From: Afipia sp. GAS231
Lineage (GTDB): Bacteria > Pseudomonadota > Alphaproteobacteria > Rhizobiales > Xanthobacteraceae
Assembly: GCF_900103365.1 (NCBI RefSeq)
Contig: NZ_LT629703.1
Span: 930,001-994,000 of the forward strand
DNA length: 64,000 bases
Direction of reading: 5' to 3'
The translations under genes were made by a program, and so were the position numbers. Position 1 is the stretch's first letter, and each line of letters begins with the position of its first letter. The notes beneath the pieces were generated by a model, which was not told the DNA's origin, ran no database searches, and saw only the letters and a program-made list of their open reading frames with translations. Positions 35,035-42,801 of this stretch are shown one piece after another.

Positions 35035-35104
35035 CCTGACTTCGAAGTCTCCGCAGCGTGCAAAGACGCGCTGCGGCGGCGTGGCTGCAGTCTCGGCCGG
35101 ACGA

Positions 35105-35320
35105 TCAGGTCCGAAGCTGGATTGACTGGCCGCAAAACGGGCAAAAGCGAACGGCACTCTCCAGTACGGCTTCACCGCCGCCCTGCAGCGGCGTCTTGGC
35201 AACGGTCAGCTTGAGCGCGCCCTCTTCGACGAAGAAGTGACGTCCATTGGGGAAGGACATGGCAGTCGCCATATCCTTGCAGCAGGCATCGAAGTTCTTA
35301 CCGGCTTCCCCCTGCCCCAT
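35105..35320 (-). CDS. Small zinc-ribbon-like protein
   Basis: 71 residues. FDACCKDMATAM near the N-terminus and FCPFCGQSIQ at the C-terminus give a split pair of cysteine motifs that may bind one zinc ion. No signal peptide. No named family recognised. The next gene on the plus strand begins 194 bp away. Confidence 0.6.
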   Translation of the reverse strand: MGQGEAGKNFDACCKDMATAMSFPNGRHFFVEEGALKLTVAKTPLQGGGEAVLESAVRFCPFCGQSIQLRT

Positions 35321-35514
35321 ACTGACGCTCCCCGAAATCTCGATCCCGCAATGATATTAGCAGACGATCGCGCAGGGAATTCACCTTGCCTCGGCGGATC
35401 TGCCAGCGCCGAAGAATTGTCTCCAGGCGCAAAAATCCTCCTGCAAAAAAACCAGGCGGGTCCGTCCTTGGGAACATCGGGCCGGATTGACCGCCCCAAC
35501 CCAGGAGAATGACC

Positions 35515-36450
35515 ATGTTTTCATTTGCAAATCGCAAGTTCGCTCTGGCCCTCAGCGCCACGGCCCTGCTCGCCAGCGTATCGTTCGCGACCAGCCCGGC
35601 ATCCGCGACGGACCGGTATGTCGGCGGCGGCATGTGGGAGCGCGCGGGCACCGGCGCTGCCTTGCCCGGTCCCGGCGATCGTCCGGTCGGCGGTGGCATG
35701 TATGAGAGAGCCGGCACCGGCACCACGCCGAACGGCGACCGCCCCGTCGGCGGCGGCATGTACGAGCGGGCCGGCACTGGCACCACGCCGAACGGCGACC
35801 GTCCGGTTGGCGGCGGCATGTATGAGCGGGCCGGCACCGGCACCACACCGAATGGCGACCGCCCCGTCGGCGGCGGCATGTATGAGCGGGCTGGCACCGG
35901 CACCACACCGAATGGCGACCGCCCGGTCGGCGGCGGCATGTACGAGCGGGCCGGCACTGGCACCACGCCGAACGGCGACCGTCCGGTTGGCGGCGGCATG
36001 TATGAGCGGGCCGGCACCGGCACCACACCGAATGGCGACCGCCCCGTCGGCGGCGGCATGTATGAGCGGGCCGGCACCGGCACCACCCCGAATGGCGACC
36101 GTCCGGTCGGCGGCGGCATGTATGAGCGGGCCGGCACCGGCACCAGGTCGAATGGCGACCGTCCGGTTGGCGGCGGCATGTACGAGAAGGCCGGCACCGG
36201 CACCAGGTCGAATGGCGACCGTCCGGTTGGCGGCGGCATGTATGAGAAGGCCGGCACGTCGAGGTTAGCTGCTCCGATCGGCAAGTCGGCTTTCGCTCGC
36301 ACGATCACAACGGCGGTCCATGCCAACGCTCCGGCCGTGCACACGCCTGCGATCACCTCGATCCACACGACCGTCGGCGCAGTGCGCATCGTAACGGCGC
36401 CCACCCCTGTGGTGCGCATACCGACCATCACACCCGTGATCCGGCGCTAA
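35515..36450 (+). CDS. Exported tandem-repeat protein (20-residue units)
   Basis: 311 residues. Signal peptide (about 1-28, ending PASAT). Residues about 63-242 are nine near-identical 20-residue units of the form GDRPVGGGMYERAGTGTTPN, with degenerate units before (GGGMWERAGTG) and after (GGGMYEKAGT), eleven copies of the core GGGM[YW]E[RK]AGT in all. The last 60 residues (TITTAVHANAPAVHTPAITS) are Thr/Val/His-rich. ATG 35515 sits seven bases after AGGAG; ATG 35509 is too close. No family known; surface or matrix role is inferred. Copy number is probably variable between strains. Confidence 0.85.
   Translation: MFSFANRKFALALSATALLASVSFATSPASATDRYVGGGMWERAGTGAALPGPGDRPVGGGMYERAGTGTTPNGDRPVGGGMYERAGTGTTPNGDRPVGGGMYERAGTGTTPNGDRPVGGGMYERAGTGTTPNGDRPVGGGMYERAGTGTTPNGDRPVGGGMYERAGTGTTPNGDRPVGGGMYERAGTGTTPNGDRPVGGGMYERAGTGTRSNGDRPVGGGMYEKAGTGTRSNGDRPVGGGMYEKAGTSRLAAPIGKSAFARTITTAVHANAPAVHTPAITSIHTTVGAVRIVTAPTPVVRIPTITPVIRR
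35641..36256. repeat. In-frame 60-bp coding tandem repeat
   Basis: Units of exactly 60 bp align row on row from 35641 to 36256. Central units differ only by scattered substitutions, mainly at third positions (GGCCGGCACCGGCACCA; GTCGGCGGCGGCATGTA). This is a coding minisatellite, not a CRISPR: no spacers and no length variation. Confidence 0.93.
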
Positions 36451-36473
36451 GCGGATCAAGCTGTCACCAACAA

Positions 36474-36500
36474 AAAGCCGCCGGAAGATCCGGCGGCTTT
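36474..36500 (+). terminator. Intrinsic terminator of the repeat-protein gene
   Basis: AAAGCCGCCGGA/TCCGGCGGCTTT, twelve-base perfect stem with a three-base loop, 24 bp past the stop. Confidence 0.7.
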
Positions 36501-36663
36501 CCCTGTGGTTGCGAGATTTGAATGGAAGGTCGCCCTGGAAAAGTCTGATTCCAAAGGGCTTTCCGGCGAGATTGGGTAAATAACCGGTAAATCCCGGGTT
36601 TGAGCGCCGTACAGCGTGTGATACTCTGAGACATTGCAAATCACGTCCGGCTTTTGGAGTCTC

Positions 36664-37182
36664 ATGCCCGAACTCACCTCCCGGAATACCAGCTCTTTCG
36701 CACGCTTCGGCGGACAGCCGATCGCGATCGGCGCCGCGGCCCTTGCCATCGTCCTGTTGGGAATAGGCTCCATGACGGCCTGGCGCGCCTATACCGGCAC
36801 CACGCCCGAGACCGATCGCGTTGTCGCGACCCGGCAATTGCAGGCGCGCACCGCGCAGGCCTCCGAGCAACTGGTCGAAAAGACCAAGGGCCTGGAAGCG
36901 ACCCAGCAGGAATCAATCGACCAGCTCCAGGTGGTTCAGGACCAGTTGCAGACCGTGCGCCGGCTGTTGGCCGCACAGCAGGCCGACACGCGAAAGCTCT
37001 CCGAACAGGTCGGCACGCTGACGCAGTCGATCGAGGGGCTACGAGAATCCTTTGCGAGCGCGCAGGCTAACGAGCCGGCCTCCCCGCCCACGGCCCGCAA
37101 GCGGTCGGCCGGCGGATCGGCCAAGGCCAAGCCGCACGCGATCAAGAGCGCGAACCGCAAGCGCGGCAAGACGCAGGGCTAA
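36664..37182 (+). CDS. Membrane-anchored coiled-coil protein
   Basis: 172 residues. After a short cytoplasmic start a transmembrane helix spans about 20-42 (AIGAAALAIVLLGIGSMTAW). Residues about 60-130 are a Gln/Glu/Leu-rich heptad pattern (QLVEKTKGLEATQQESIDQL, VVQDQLQTVRRLLA) that predicts a coiled coil. The C-terminus is very basic (KRSAGGSAKAKPHAIKSANR). ATG 36664 follows TTGGAG. Unknown function; a membrane-tethered scaffold is plausible. Confidence 0.7.
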   Translation: MPELTSRNTSSFARFGGQPIAIGAAALAIVLLGIGSMTAWRAYTGTTPETDRVVATRQLQARTAQASEQLVEKTKGLEATQQESIDQLQVVQDQLQTVRRLLAAQQADTRKLSEQVGTLTQSIEGLRESFASAQANEPASPPTARKRSAGGSAKAKPHAIKSANRKRGKTQG

Positions 37183-37241
37183 CGGACAGAGGCAGACGCC
37201 TGACGGCGTAACGCCCCGGATGCGATCCGGGCTGTCACGCG

Positions 37242-37628
37242 CTACCAGAAGAATCCCGCACGATCGCTTTGCCGATACTCCCGCACGGTCTCCACGCCAT
37301 CAGGGTTGGTGGCCTTGACGCGCCTGAGCCTGCCGCTCGGATAGTACTCATAGACGTGCTCGAAGAAGACCGCGCCGCGAAGTATCTTGACGTTACGGAC
37401 CAACCGATTGTCGGCATCGAAATAGCCGATCATGTAGGCATTCCCCCGGCCGGCGATGGCATCCGCCTCGTCCTTTGTAATCCGGCCGGTCAGGCGGATC
37501 GGAAGTCCGTAGCCGTCCCAGCCGCTGAAATATTCGACCGGATCGTGCTTGCGTGGTTTGCGCCGCCAGCCGATCCACCCGGCAAGCCCCACACCCAACA
37601 TGACCAGCAGCAAGATCAGTGTTTTCAT
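37242..37628 (-). CDS. Small single-pass membrane protein
   Basis: 128 residues. An N-terminal transmembrane helix (LILLLVMLGVGLAGWIGW) precedes a globular part with VEYFSGWDGYGLPIRLTGRI, AYMIGYFDADNRLVRNVKIL and FFEHVYEYYPSGRLRRVKA. I recall a similar pattern in a rhizobial domain of unknown function (possibly DUF6156) but cannot confirm it. ATG 37628 starts at the helix; an ATG at 37643 adds five alanine-rich residues. No catalytic motif. Confidence 0.65.
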   Translation of the reverse strand: MKTLILLLVMLGVGLAGWIGWRRKPRKHDPVEYFSGWDGYGLPIRLTGRITKDEADAIAGRGNAYMIGYFDADNRLVRNVKILRGAVFFEHVYEYYPSGRLRRVKATNPDGVETVREYRQSDRAGFFW

Positions 37629-37770
37629 GGCGGCGGCAGCCACTCCGGGACGACGGTCCCCATCAGTCGCCAGCCCAAAGCCCCGCGTTCAACCTTGGCC
37701 GGCAGCCTTCATGGCGATTTCCGGCCTCGGAATGGCAAAAATGGGCCCGCCGGAACTTTTGTGGGCCGAG

Positions 37771-37786
37771 TGTGAACTGGTTCACA
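37771..37786. promoter_or_regulatory. Perfect CRP-type palindrome (TGTGA-N6-TCACA)
   Basis: TGTGAACTGGTTCACA, exact CRP/FNR-superfamily consensus, in a 401-bp gap (37629-38029). It precedes an orphan plus-strand terminator and the dienelactone hydrolase gene. Confidence 0.5.
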
Positions 37787-37799
37787 TACGCCCGTGAGA

Positions 37800-37900
37800 A
37801 TCCGCGTCATCCTGCAATTCACCGGATGGCGTGAGCCGATTTCAATGTCCGGGGCTGGCAAGGTCGTTGACGGTATACTGCGTCGACGGCCTTGTTTTTT
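37800..37900 (+). ncRNA. Candidate small RNA ending at an orphan terminator
   Basis: No plus-strand gene lies between the coiled-coil gene's stop (37182) and this terminator, and the intervening gene is on the other strand. A hairpin with CCGGA/TCCGG (about 37822-37852) precedes the terminator. The CRP-type site lies 30 bp upstream of the assumed 5' end. Boundaries are inferred. Confidence 0.35.
37859..37900 (+). terminator. Intrinsic terminator without a coding gene
   Basis: Thirteen-base stem CAAGGTCGTTGAC/GTCGACGGCCTTG (two G-U pairs), loop of ten, followed by six Ts. Confidence 0.75.
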
Positions 37901-38029
37901 GTGCCCCTACAATTGTCCCTTCGCGGCATGTCCTCATCGCCATGAACCAGCCAGATCCTCGCAAGCAGGTGATTTGCGTTCGTCCCGGTTTGTAAGCTGA
38001 ATGCGCCTCCTGAAAATGGAGGATTCCCA

Positions 38030-38917
38030 ATGAGTGCCGAACCGATGCTGACCTCGGATGTGATCGGACTGACAAAAATCGCACCCTTCTCGCGCCGTGG
38101 CTTCATGACCGCGTCAGCCGCGGTCGCCGCCGGTTACACGCTCGCCGCCGGTCCGGTGCGGGCCGACGTGATCAAGACCGACACCACCGGCCTCACCACC
38201 GGTGATGCCAAGATCAAGGTCGCGGACGGCGAGATGCCCGGCTATTTCGCCAGGCCCGAGGGAGTCAGCAACCCGCCGGTCGTGCTGGTGGCGATGGAGA
38301 TTTTCGGCCTGCACGAATACATCAAGGATGTGACGCGTCGCCTCGCCAAGCTCGGCGCGCTCGCAGTGGCGCCGGATTATTATTTCCGCAAAGGCACCGA
38401 CCTCACCAAGATCACTGACATCCCGCAGTTGTTGCCGATCGTGAATTCGAAGCCGGATGCCGAGCTGTTGTCCGATCTCGACAGCACCGTCGCCTGGGCC
38501 AAGTCGCAAGGCGGCGATACGTCAAAGCTCGGCATCATCGGCTTCTGCCGCGGCGGACGGACGGTCTGGGAATATGCCGCGCACAGCCCCGCGCTGAAGG
38601 CAGGTGCTGCGTTCTACGGGCCGCCGGTCGATCCGCCGAACCCGCTCTGGCCGAAAAGCCCGACGCAGCTCGCGCCTGACATGAAGGCACCCGTGATCGG
38701 TTTCTATGGCGAGGCCGACACCGGCATTCCCGTCGCCACCGTCGAAGCTCTGAAGGCGGCGCTCGCGGAGAACAAGAAGACTGCCGAGTTCAAGCTTTAC
38801 CCGGGCGCCCCGCACGGTTTCCACGCCGACTATCGCGCCAGCTATCGCAAGGAAGCCGCCGACGACGCGTGGGCGAACATGCAGACCTGGTTCAAGAAGT
38901 ACGGCGTACTAAGCTAG
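38030..38917 (+). CDS. Exported dienelactone hydrolase family protein
   Basis: 295 residues. A twin-arginine signal (SRRGFMTASAAVAAGYTL, ending VRA at about 45) marks it for export in folded form. The alpha/beta hydrolase domain has the cysteine nucleophile of this family (GFCRGG, C173), Asp in GEADTGIP and His in PHGFHAD. Such enzymes hydrolyse dienelactones or other small esters. ATG 38030 follows AATGGAGGA. Substrate unknown. Confidence 0.9.
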   Translation: MSAEPMLTSDVIGLTKIAPFSRRGFMTASAAVAAGYTLAAGPVRADVIKTDTTGLTTGDAKIKVADGEMPGYFARPEGVSNPPVVLVAMEIFGLHEYIKDVTRRLAKLGALAVAPDYYFRKGTDLTKITDIPQLLPIVNSKPDAELLSDLDSTVAWAKSQGGDTSKLGIIGFCRGGRTVWEYAAHSPALKAGAAFYGPPVDPPNPLWPKSPTQLAPDMKAPVIGFYGEADTGIPVATVEALKAALAENKKTAEFKLYPGAPHGFHADYRASYRKEAADDAWANMQTWFKKYGVLS

Positions 38918-38930
38918 AGCGCGCAGCAGA

Positions 38931-38959
38931 CCAGGCGCGCAGCCAAGGCTGCGCGCTGG
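38931..38959. terminator. Hairpin after dienelactone hydrolase gene
   Basis: GCGCGCAGCC/GGCTGCGCGC perfect ten-base stem, loop AA, extended by CCAG/CTGG with one bulge. It lies between two genes that converge. Confidence 0.55.
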
Positions 38960-38973
38960 CTGTTTGATACGGC

Positions 38974-39120
38974 CTATCTCACGCGATCGCGGGGACGATG
39001 CGCTTTCGACAGGGCATGCTTCGACGTTTGTTCGAATTCCCAGAGCACCCACACGAACGCTGTGCCCAAACTGACAACGATACCCAGGAAGACAAACGTC
39101 AAAGCCGGGGTGGTGAGCAT
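38974..39120 (-). CDS. Small membrane protein, 48 residues
   Basis: From ATG 39120 (an ATG at 39129 adds three residues) to TAG at 38974. One hydrophobic helix ALTFVFLGIVVSLGTAFVWV (about residues 5-25) is followed by a charged tail ending PRDRVR. AGGGA lies eight bases before the inner ATG. It matches the size and shape of small alphaproteobacterial membrane proteins. Family unknown. Confidence 0.5.
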   Translation of the reverse strand: MLTTPALTFVFLGIVVSLGTAFVWVLWEFEQTSKHALSKAHRPRDRVR

Positions 39121-39278
39121 GTTCAACATCCCTGCTGCGATGCAAACGGCGTACCACTACGCAACATAACGGCCTCGGTGATCAAAACACCGGGGCCGCA
39201 GATTTCATCCCCAATCGCTCATCTCCAAGGCTTCCGCCGAGCGCTCAGTTCGGCGAAACCCGTTGGAGAGCCAAGACT

Positions 39279-39788
39279 TCAGTTACACACCTGCACCGGA
39301 CGGCTGCGCCAGCCATAGGGGGTCATCACGCGCTGCCGAACGACATAGCAGCCGCCATCTCCGTAACCACCGTCACCATAATAATACGAGTCGTCGTAGG
39401 CGGCTGGGTAGGCGCCGTAGTAGCCGTAGTCATAGTCGTCGTAGCCGTAACCGTAGAGGCCGTAGCCGACTCCAAGACCGATAGCCGCCGCAGCGAACGG
39501 AAATCCGCGGTGCCGAAATCCCCCGTGCCAACCGCCGCCATGCCATCCACCGCCGCCGATCGCAGCTGAACGGAAACCGCCACCGCCAATGGCCGCGGTG
39601 CGGAATCCGCCGCCACCCATTCCAATGCCTGCGGCTCGGAAACCACCGCCGCCAAACCCGCCGCCATGGAAGCCACCACCGCCGTGAAATCCACCGCCGC
39701 CAAACCCGCCGCGGGCTGACGCGGTGCCCGGCACGAGCACGGCAACTGACGCCATCGCGAATAACGCGATCATCGCTTTACGTAACAT
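39279..39788 (-). CDS. Exported Gly/His- and Tyr-rich protein
   Basis: 169 residues. Signal peptide (about 1-24, ending TASAR), then a Gly-rich part with FGGGGFHGGGGFHGGGF steps and repeated FRxAAIGGGG units, a short hydrophobic segment, a Tyr/Asp-rich stretch (YGYGYDDYDYGYYGAYPA) and a C-terminal domain with two cysteines (GGCYVVRQRVMTPYGWRSR, VCN) also found in many alphaproteobacterial surface proteins. ATG 39788 follows GGATGGG. Structural role inferred. Confidence 0.75.
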   Translation of the reverse strand: MLRKAMIALFAMASVAVLVPGTASARGGFGGGGFHGGGGFHGGGFGGGGFRAAGIGMGGGGFRTAAIGGGGFRSAAIGGGGWHGGGWHGGFRHRGFPFAAAAIGLGVGYGLYGYGYDDYDYGYYGAYPAAYDDSYYYGDGGYGDGGCYVVRQRVMTPYGWRSRPVQVCN

Positions 39789-39922
39789 ATCCCATCCTCC
39801 GTGATCATTCGCGTTGAACCGATCGACGCTTTCGGCGTCGGACCCATAGGATCGTGAAATAAATCTAGGACGAGTTGACGGCGGCCGCCTGAACAATCTG
39901 CTCACTTCTGCGCGACCGCACG

Positions 39923-40225
39923 TCAGCAGCCTCGGCAGATGCTGTTCAGCTTGCGGTCGATCGCCTTGTTCTCGGCGTTGATGGCGGCGTCAGTGCTGGT
40001 CTGCGGCGGTGGCGCCGTGCCCGTTCCGAGCGATCCCGCCGAGCCCGTCGTCACCCCCGGCGCCGTGTTCGCGCCTGATGATTGCGCGGTGCCGGCGCTA
40101 TTGGTACCGGGCGTGGTCGCCGCGCCTGACGAGCTTGCTGCGCCGCTGCTCTGGGCCAGGGATATGGCCGGGGAAATCAGGATCGCGCCGACCGCGATCA
40201 CGATAATTGCGGATGTCCGGATCAT
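39923..40225 (-). CDS. Exported Ser/Thr/Ala-rich small protein
   Basis: 100 residues. Signal peptide (ending SLAQ at about 25), a low-complexity middle (SSGAASSSGAATTPGTNS and variants) and a C-terminal NKAIDRKLNSICRGC with two cysteines. ATG 40225 follows AAGGGA. The frame is open to 40456 but without signal-peptide character. No family recognised. Confidence 0.68.
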   Translation of the reverse strand: MIRTSAIIVIAVGAILISPAISLAQSSGAASSSGAATTPGTNSAGTAQSSGANTAPGVTTGSAGSLGTGTAPPPQTSTDAAINAENKAIDRKLNSICRGC

Positions 40226-40333
40226 CGGAAATCTCCCTTTACAGCTTAACGGCAGCGCGCCCAGCTGGTTCCGGGAACTATCGGCTTCACCAGTCATTGA
40301 AGGCATCTCACGACCCCGACGAGGAAGAGCCGC

Positions 40334-40600
40334 GTGCGCAAGCTGATCGCGTTTGACGAAGACACGTTCGCCAAGCTGTCCGAGCTTGGGCGCGACCGGA
40401 TGGCGACGATTCAGGAGCTGGCGGAGGAAGCGTTTGCCGACGTGCTCAAGAAACACGGCATCCCGATCGATCTCAAGGATGCGCTTCGCAAGAGCGCGGC
40501 CGGCTCGAAGACCGCCGCGCCGGTAAAGGACAGATCGAACAGGTCAACGAAAAGGAAACGGCGGGAGCGGCTTAGCCGATCTTCTTCAGGCCCTTTTTGA
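40334..40600 (+). CDS. Ribbon-helix-helix-like small protein
   Basis: 88 residues from GTG 40334 (GAGGAAGAG upstream). [40 protein letters not shown] and [14 protein letters not shown] give the beta-alpha-alpha pattern of RHH/CopG-like proteins, followed by a basic tail ([11 protein letters not shown]). It may bind DNA. The last 29 bases overlap tail to tail with the gamma carbonic anhydrase gene. Confidence 0.65.
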   Translation: MRKLIAFDEDTFAKLSELGRDRMATIQELAEEAFADVLKKHGIPIDLKDALRKSAAGSKTAAPVKDRSNRSTKRKRRERLSRSSSGPF

Positions 40601-41102
40601 ACCGTGGCCCGTTGAGGGCGTAGAATCTCGCCGCACTTCCCATCGCGGTGACCTGCTCGGGCGACAGCGTACGGATCACGCGCGCGGGCGAACCGATGAT
40701 CAGCGAATGTTCGGGAAATTCCTTGCCCTCGGTGATGACAGATCCGGCGCCGACGATGCTGCCGCGGCCGATCCGGGCGCCGTTCATCACGATCGAGCCC
40801 ATTCCGACCAGCGCACCGTCTTCCAGCGTGCAGCCGTGCAGGATGACGTTGTGGCCGACGGTGCAGTTCTTGCCGATCGTGAGCGGAAAGCCGCGGTCGG
40901 TATGGCAGGTCGAATTGTCCTGCACGTTGGAGCCTTCGCCGATCTCGATCCACTCATTGTCGCCGCGCAGCACCGCGCCGAACCAGACGCTGGCCTGCTC
41001 CAGCAGCCGCACCTTGCCGATGACGTCGGCGGTATCCGCGATGAAATAGTTGCCGCTTGCCGGAAGGTCAGGTCCCTGCCCGTCGAGTTCGTAGATCGCC
41101 AT
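40572..41102 (-). CDS. Gamma carbonic anhydrase family protein
   Basis: 176 residues forming a left-handed beta helix of hexapeptide repeats ([52 protein letters not shown]). Metal-ligand histidines are visible in [20 protein letters not shown]. Such YrdA/PaaY-type proteins are gamma carbonic anhydrases or acyl-transfer relatives. ATG 41102. The ribosome site GGAG lies in the 3' arm of a terminator-like hairpin at 41109-41132. Confidence 0.88.
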   Translation of the reverse strand: MAIYELDGQGPDLPASGNYFIADTADVIGKVRLLEQASVWFGAVLRGDNEWIEIGEGSNVQDNSTCHTDRGFPLTIGKNCTVGHNVILHGCTLEDGALVGMGSIVMNGARIGRGSIVGAGSVITEGKEFPEHSLIIGSPARVIRTLSPEQVTAMGSAARFYALNGPRFKKGLKKIG

Positions 41103-41108
41103 AACAAA

Positions 41109-41132
41109 AAGGTCTCCGTTCACGGAGACCTT
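41109..41132 (-). terminator. Terminator overlapping the gamma carbonic anhydrase leader
   Basis: AAGGTCTCCG/CGGAGACCTT, ten-base stem, four-base loop; on the minus strand followed by TTTTTGTT and then the ATG of the next gene. Confidence 0.65.
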
Positions 41133-41174
41133 GGCATGGCCGCTGGCGCGGGATCAAGCGAGGCAGATAAGGCC

Positions 41175-41504
41175 TCAGGCCAGCACCCCGGCGGCGCGCA
41201 ACGTCATCAGGAAGAACGTGCCGGACATCAGGCTCCAGAAGCCCGCGAGCACGGTCGCCATCATCACGAACTCGAAGCGCCGGCGCTCGATCTTGGCGCC
41301 GCGCAGCGTGTTGCGCATGATGATGAAGGGAGCGGCGAACACCAGGAACGGCACGGCCGCAAATGTCTTCGGCGCCACGCCCTCGCCGAGCAGTGCGAAA
41401 CCCGCGGGCCGCTCCGCCATCGCCTGATAGCCGCTGGCCAAGGCGCCTGCGAACGCAAAGCCGATGCAGAGGGAGAACAGGGAATTCAACGCATCGGGCG
41501 ACAT
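41175..41504 (-). CDS. Hypothetical three-helix membrane protein
   Basis: 109 residues. Hydrophobic segments at about 8-28, 48-66 and 84-104 predict three transmembrane helices, with a conserved-looking AERPAGFALLGEGVAPKTFA loop. No family recognised with certainty. ATG 41504 follows GGAAG; a longer frame to 41546 is possible. A perfect CtrA-type box lies 70 bp upstream. Probably upstream of, but separated by a terminator from, the gamma carbonic anhydrase gene. Confidence 0.65.
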   Translation of the reverse strand: MSPDALNSLFSLCIGFAFAGALASGYQAMAERPAGFALLGEGVAPKTFAAVPFLVFAAPFIIMRNTLRGAKIERRRFEFVMMATVLAGFWSLMSGTFFLMTLRAAGVLA

Positions 41505-41573
41505 GGACACTTCCGCTACTCGACTAAACCGCGCCTGCTTTCGCAAAATCGCAGGCCTCCCGCCACCTCATCC

Positions 41574-41589
41574 TTAAGGAAAGGTTAAC
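41574..41589. promoter_or_regulatory. Perfect CtrA-type box between divergent genes
   Basis: TTAAGGAAAGGTTAAC, exact TTAA-N7-TTAAC, lies between the starts at 41504 (minus) and 41713 (plus). Confidence 0.6.
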
Positions 41590-41712
41590 AGCCGACGGTT
41601 GCAACAGCGGTTGTGCATGGCTCTCCCCGCCACTATCCCGGCGAAATCATGCGGAACTGTCCGGACACATGGCATATTCGCCAGGTGATTCGAACTTAAC
41701 GATGCCTCCTTT

Positions 41713-42429
41713 ATGACCTTCCTCTCCACAGCCCAGCACATCGCCCGCGACACGCGGAAGGACCCGCGCGGCCACATGGTCCTGATCGTGGCGGCGGCAA
41801 CGCTCACCGTGGGGGCCATCGCGCTGGTCGCCTATTTGCTGTGGCCGACCTGGGGCGCCAATCCTGCTGGCGGTCCGGAGCGATTGCCGGTCAGCGTCGG
41901 CACCACCCTGTTCAACGTGCCGACGTCGGCGATCCGCCGCAAGATCCAGCGCCATTCCGGTCCGCAGGAGCGCGTCGATCTCAGCTTCGTGTTCCCGTCG
42001 CTCGAGGCCCCTGAAGCGCCCAGGCACGTCAGCGCCGATATGGTCGAGGAAGGCACGCCGCAGCCGATCGACCGGATCTTCCTGTCGATATCAGCCCATC
42101 ACGACACGCTGGCGCCCGACACCAGGGTCCGCACCATCTATCCGCGCTACCTCGACCAGGTCTCAACGCCGATCGACGACGGCTTGACGATGCGTGCGTT
42201 CCGCGACGGCTCGCCCTATGCCAATGAGGATCTGTTCTCGGCAGGCGCACCCGGCCTCAACGCCCGCTGCACCCGCGACGGCATGACGCCCGGCATGTGC
42301 CTTGCCGAGCGCCGCGTCGACGGCGCCGACCTGACGTTCCGTTTTCCGAGAAGCTGGCTTGCGCAATGGCGCGACGTGGCGAACGCGATGGAGCGTTTGA
42401 CCGTGCAGATGCACGGGCCGAAGGGGTAG
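41713..42429 (+). CDS. Membrane-anchored periplasmic hypothetical protein
   Basis: 238 residues. One transmembrane helix (about 21-45, VLIVAAATLTVGAIALVAYL) then a periplasmic part with two cysteines (ARCTRDGMTPGMCLAE) that may form a disulphide, and LTFRFPRSWLAQWRDV near the end. I recognise no family. Its promoter region contains a perfect CtrA-type box, suggesting a cell-cycle or envelope function. Ribosome site weak. Confidence 0.68.
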   Translation: MTFLSTAQHIARDTRKDPRGHMVLIVAAATLTVGAIALVAYLLWPTWGANPAGGPERLPVSVGTTLFNVPTSAIRRKIQRHSGPQERVDLSFVFPSLEAPEAPRHVSADMVEEGTPQPIDRIFLSISAHHDTLAPDTRVRTIYPRYLDQVSTPIDDGLTMRAFRDGSPYANEDLFSAGAPGLNARCTRDGMTPGMCLAERRVDGADLTFRFPRSWLAQWRDVANAMERLTVQMHGPKG

Positions 42430-42476
42430 CGGCGCTACCCCGGGGATAGCAGCGCTATCCCCGACCTCATTTGGCC

Positions 42477-42695
42477 TCAGCCGAGATCGGCGAGGTCTTC
42501 CTCGAGGATTGCCATCTGGAACTGGAACGAACGATCGTCGTCCTCGTCATCGACGAACAGCACGCCGATGAACTCCTCGCCGATATAGACCTCGGCGGAA
42601 TCGTCCTTTTTCGGCCGCGGCACGACGCGGATCTTCTGGTTGCCGAACACACGCTTGAGATAGGCGTCGAGCTTCCTGACTTCCTGAACGTCCAC
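42477..42695 (-). CDS. DUF3126 family protein
   Basis: 72 residues: MDVQEVRKLDAYLKRVFGNQ, then VVPRPKKDDSAEVYIGEEFI and FVDDEDDDRSFQFQMAILEE. Length and pattern match DUF3126 of alphaproteobacteria. Acidic, soluble, no known activity. Start ATG 42695. Confidence 0.85.
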   Translation of the reverse strand: MDVQEVRKLDAYLKRVFGNQKIRVVPRPKKDDSAEVYIGEEFIGVLFVDDEDDDRSFQFQMAILEEDLADLG

Positions 42696-42801
42696 GGGTC
42701 GTCTCCAATCGGATTCTGAGATTTCCGGGACGTTTTAGGACGAGACGACGCCAACTGCCAGCCGTATCTTCACAAACCAGGCGGGCAGAAAGCCTTATGA
42801 A

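Noticed and set aside
35641..36256. Possible CRISPR array
   Set aside because: The 60-bp units abut without spacers and encode a secreted protein; no cas genes are present.
35298..36431. Reverse-strand open frame across the 60-bp repeats, giving a repeated VPVPARSYMPPPTGRSP protein
   Set aside because: It arises because the repeat unit is a multiple of three without stops. The plus-strand frame has the signal peptide and ribosome site.
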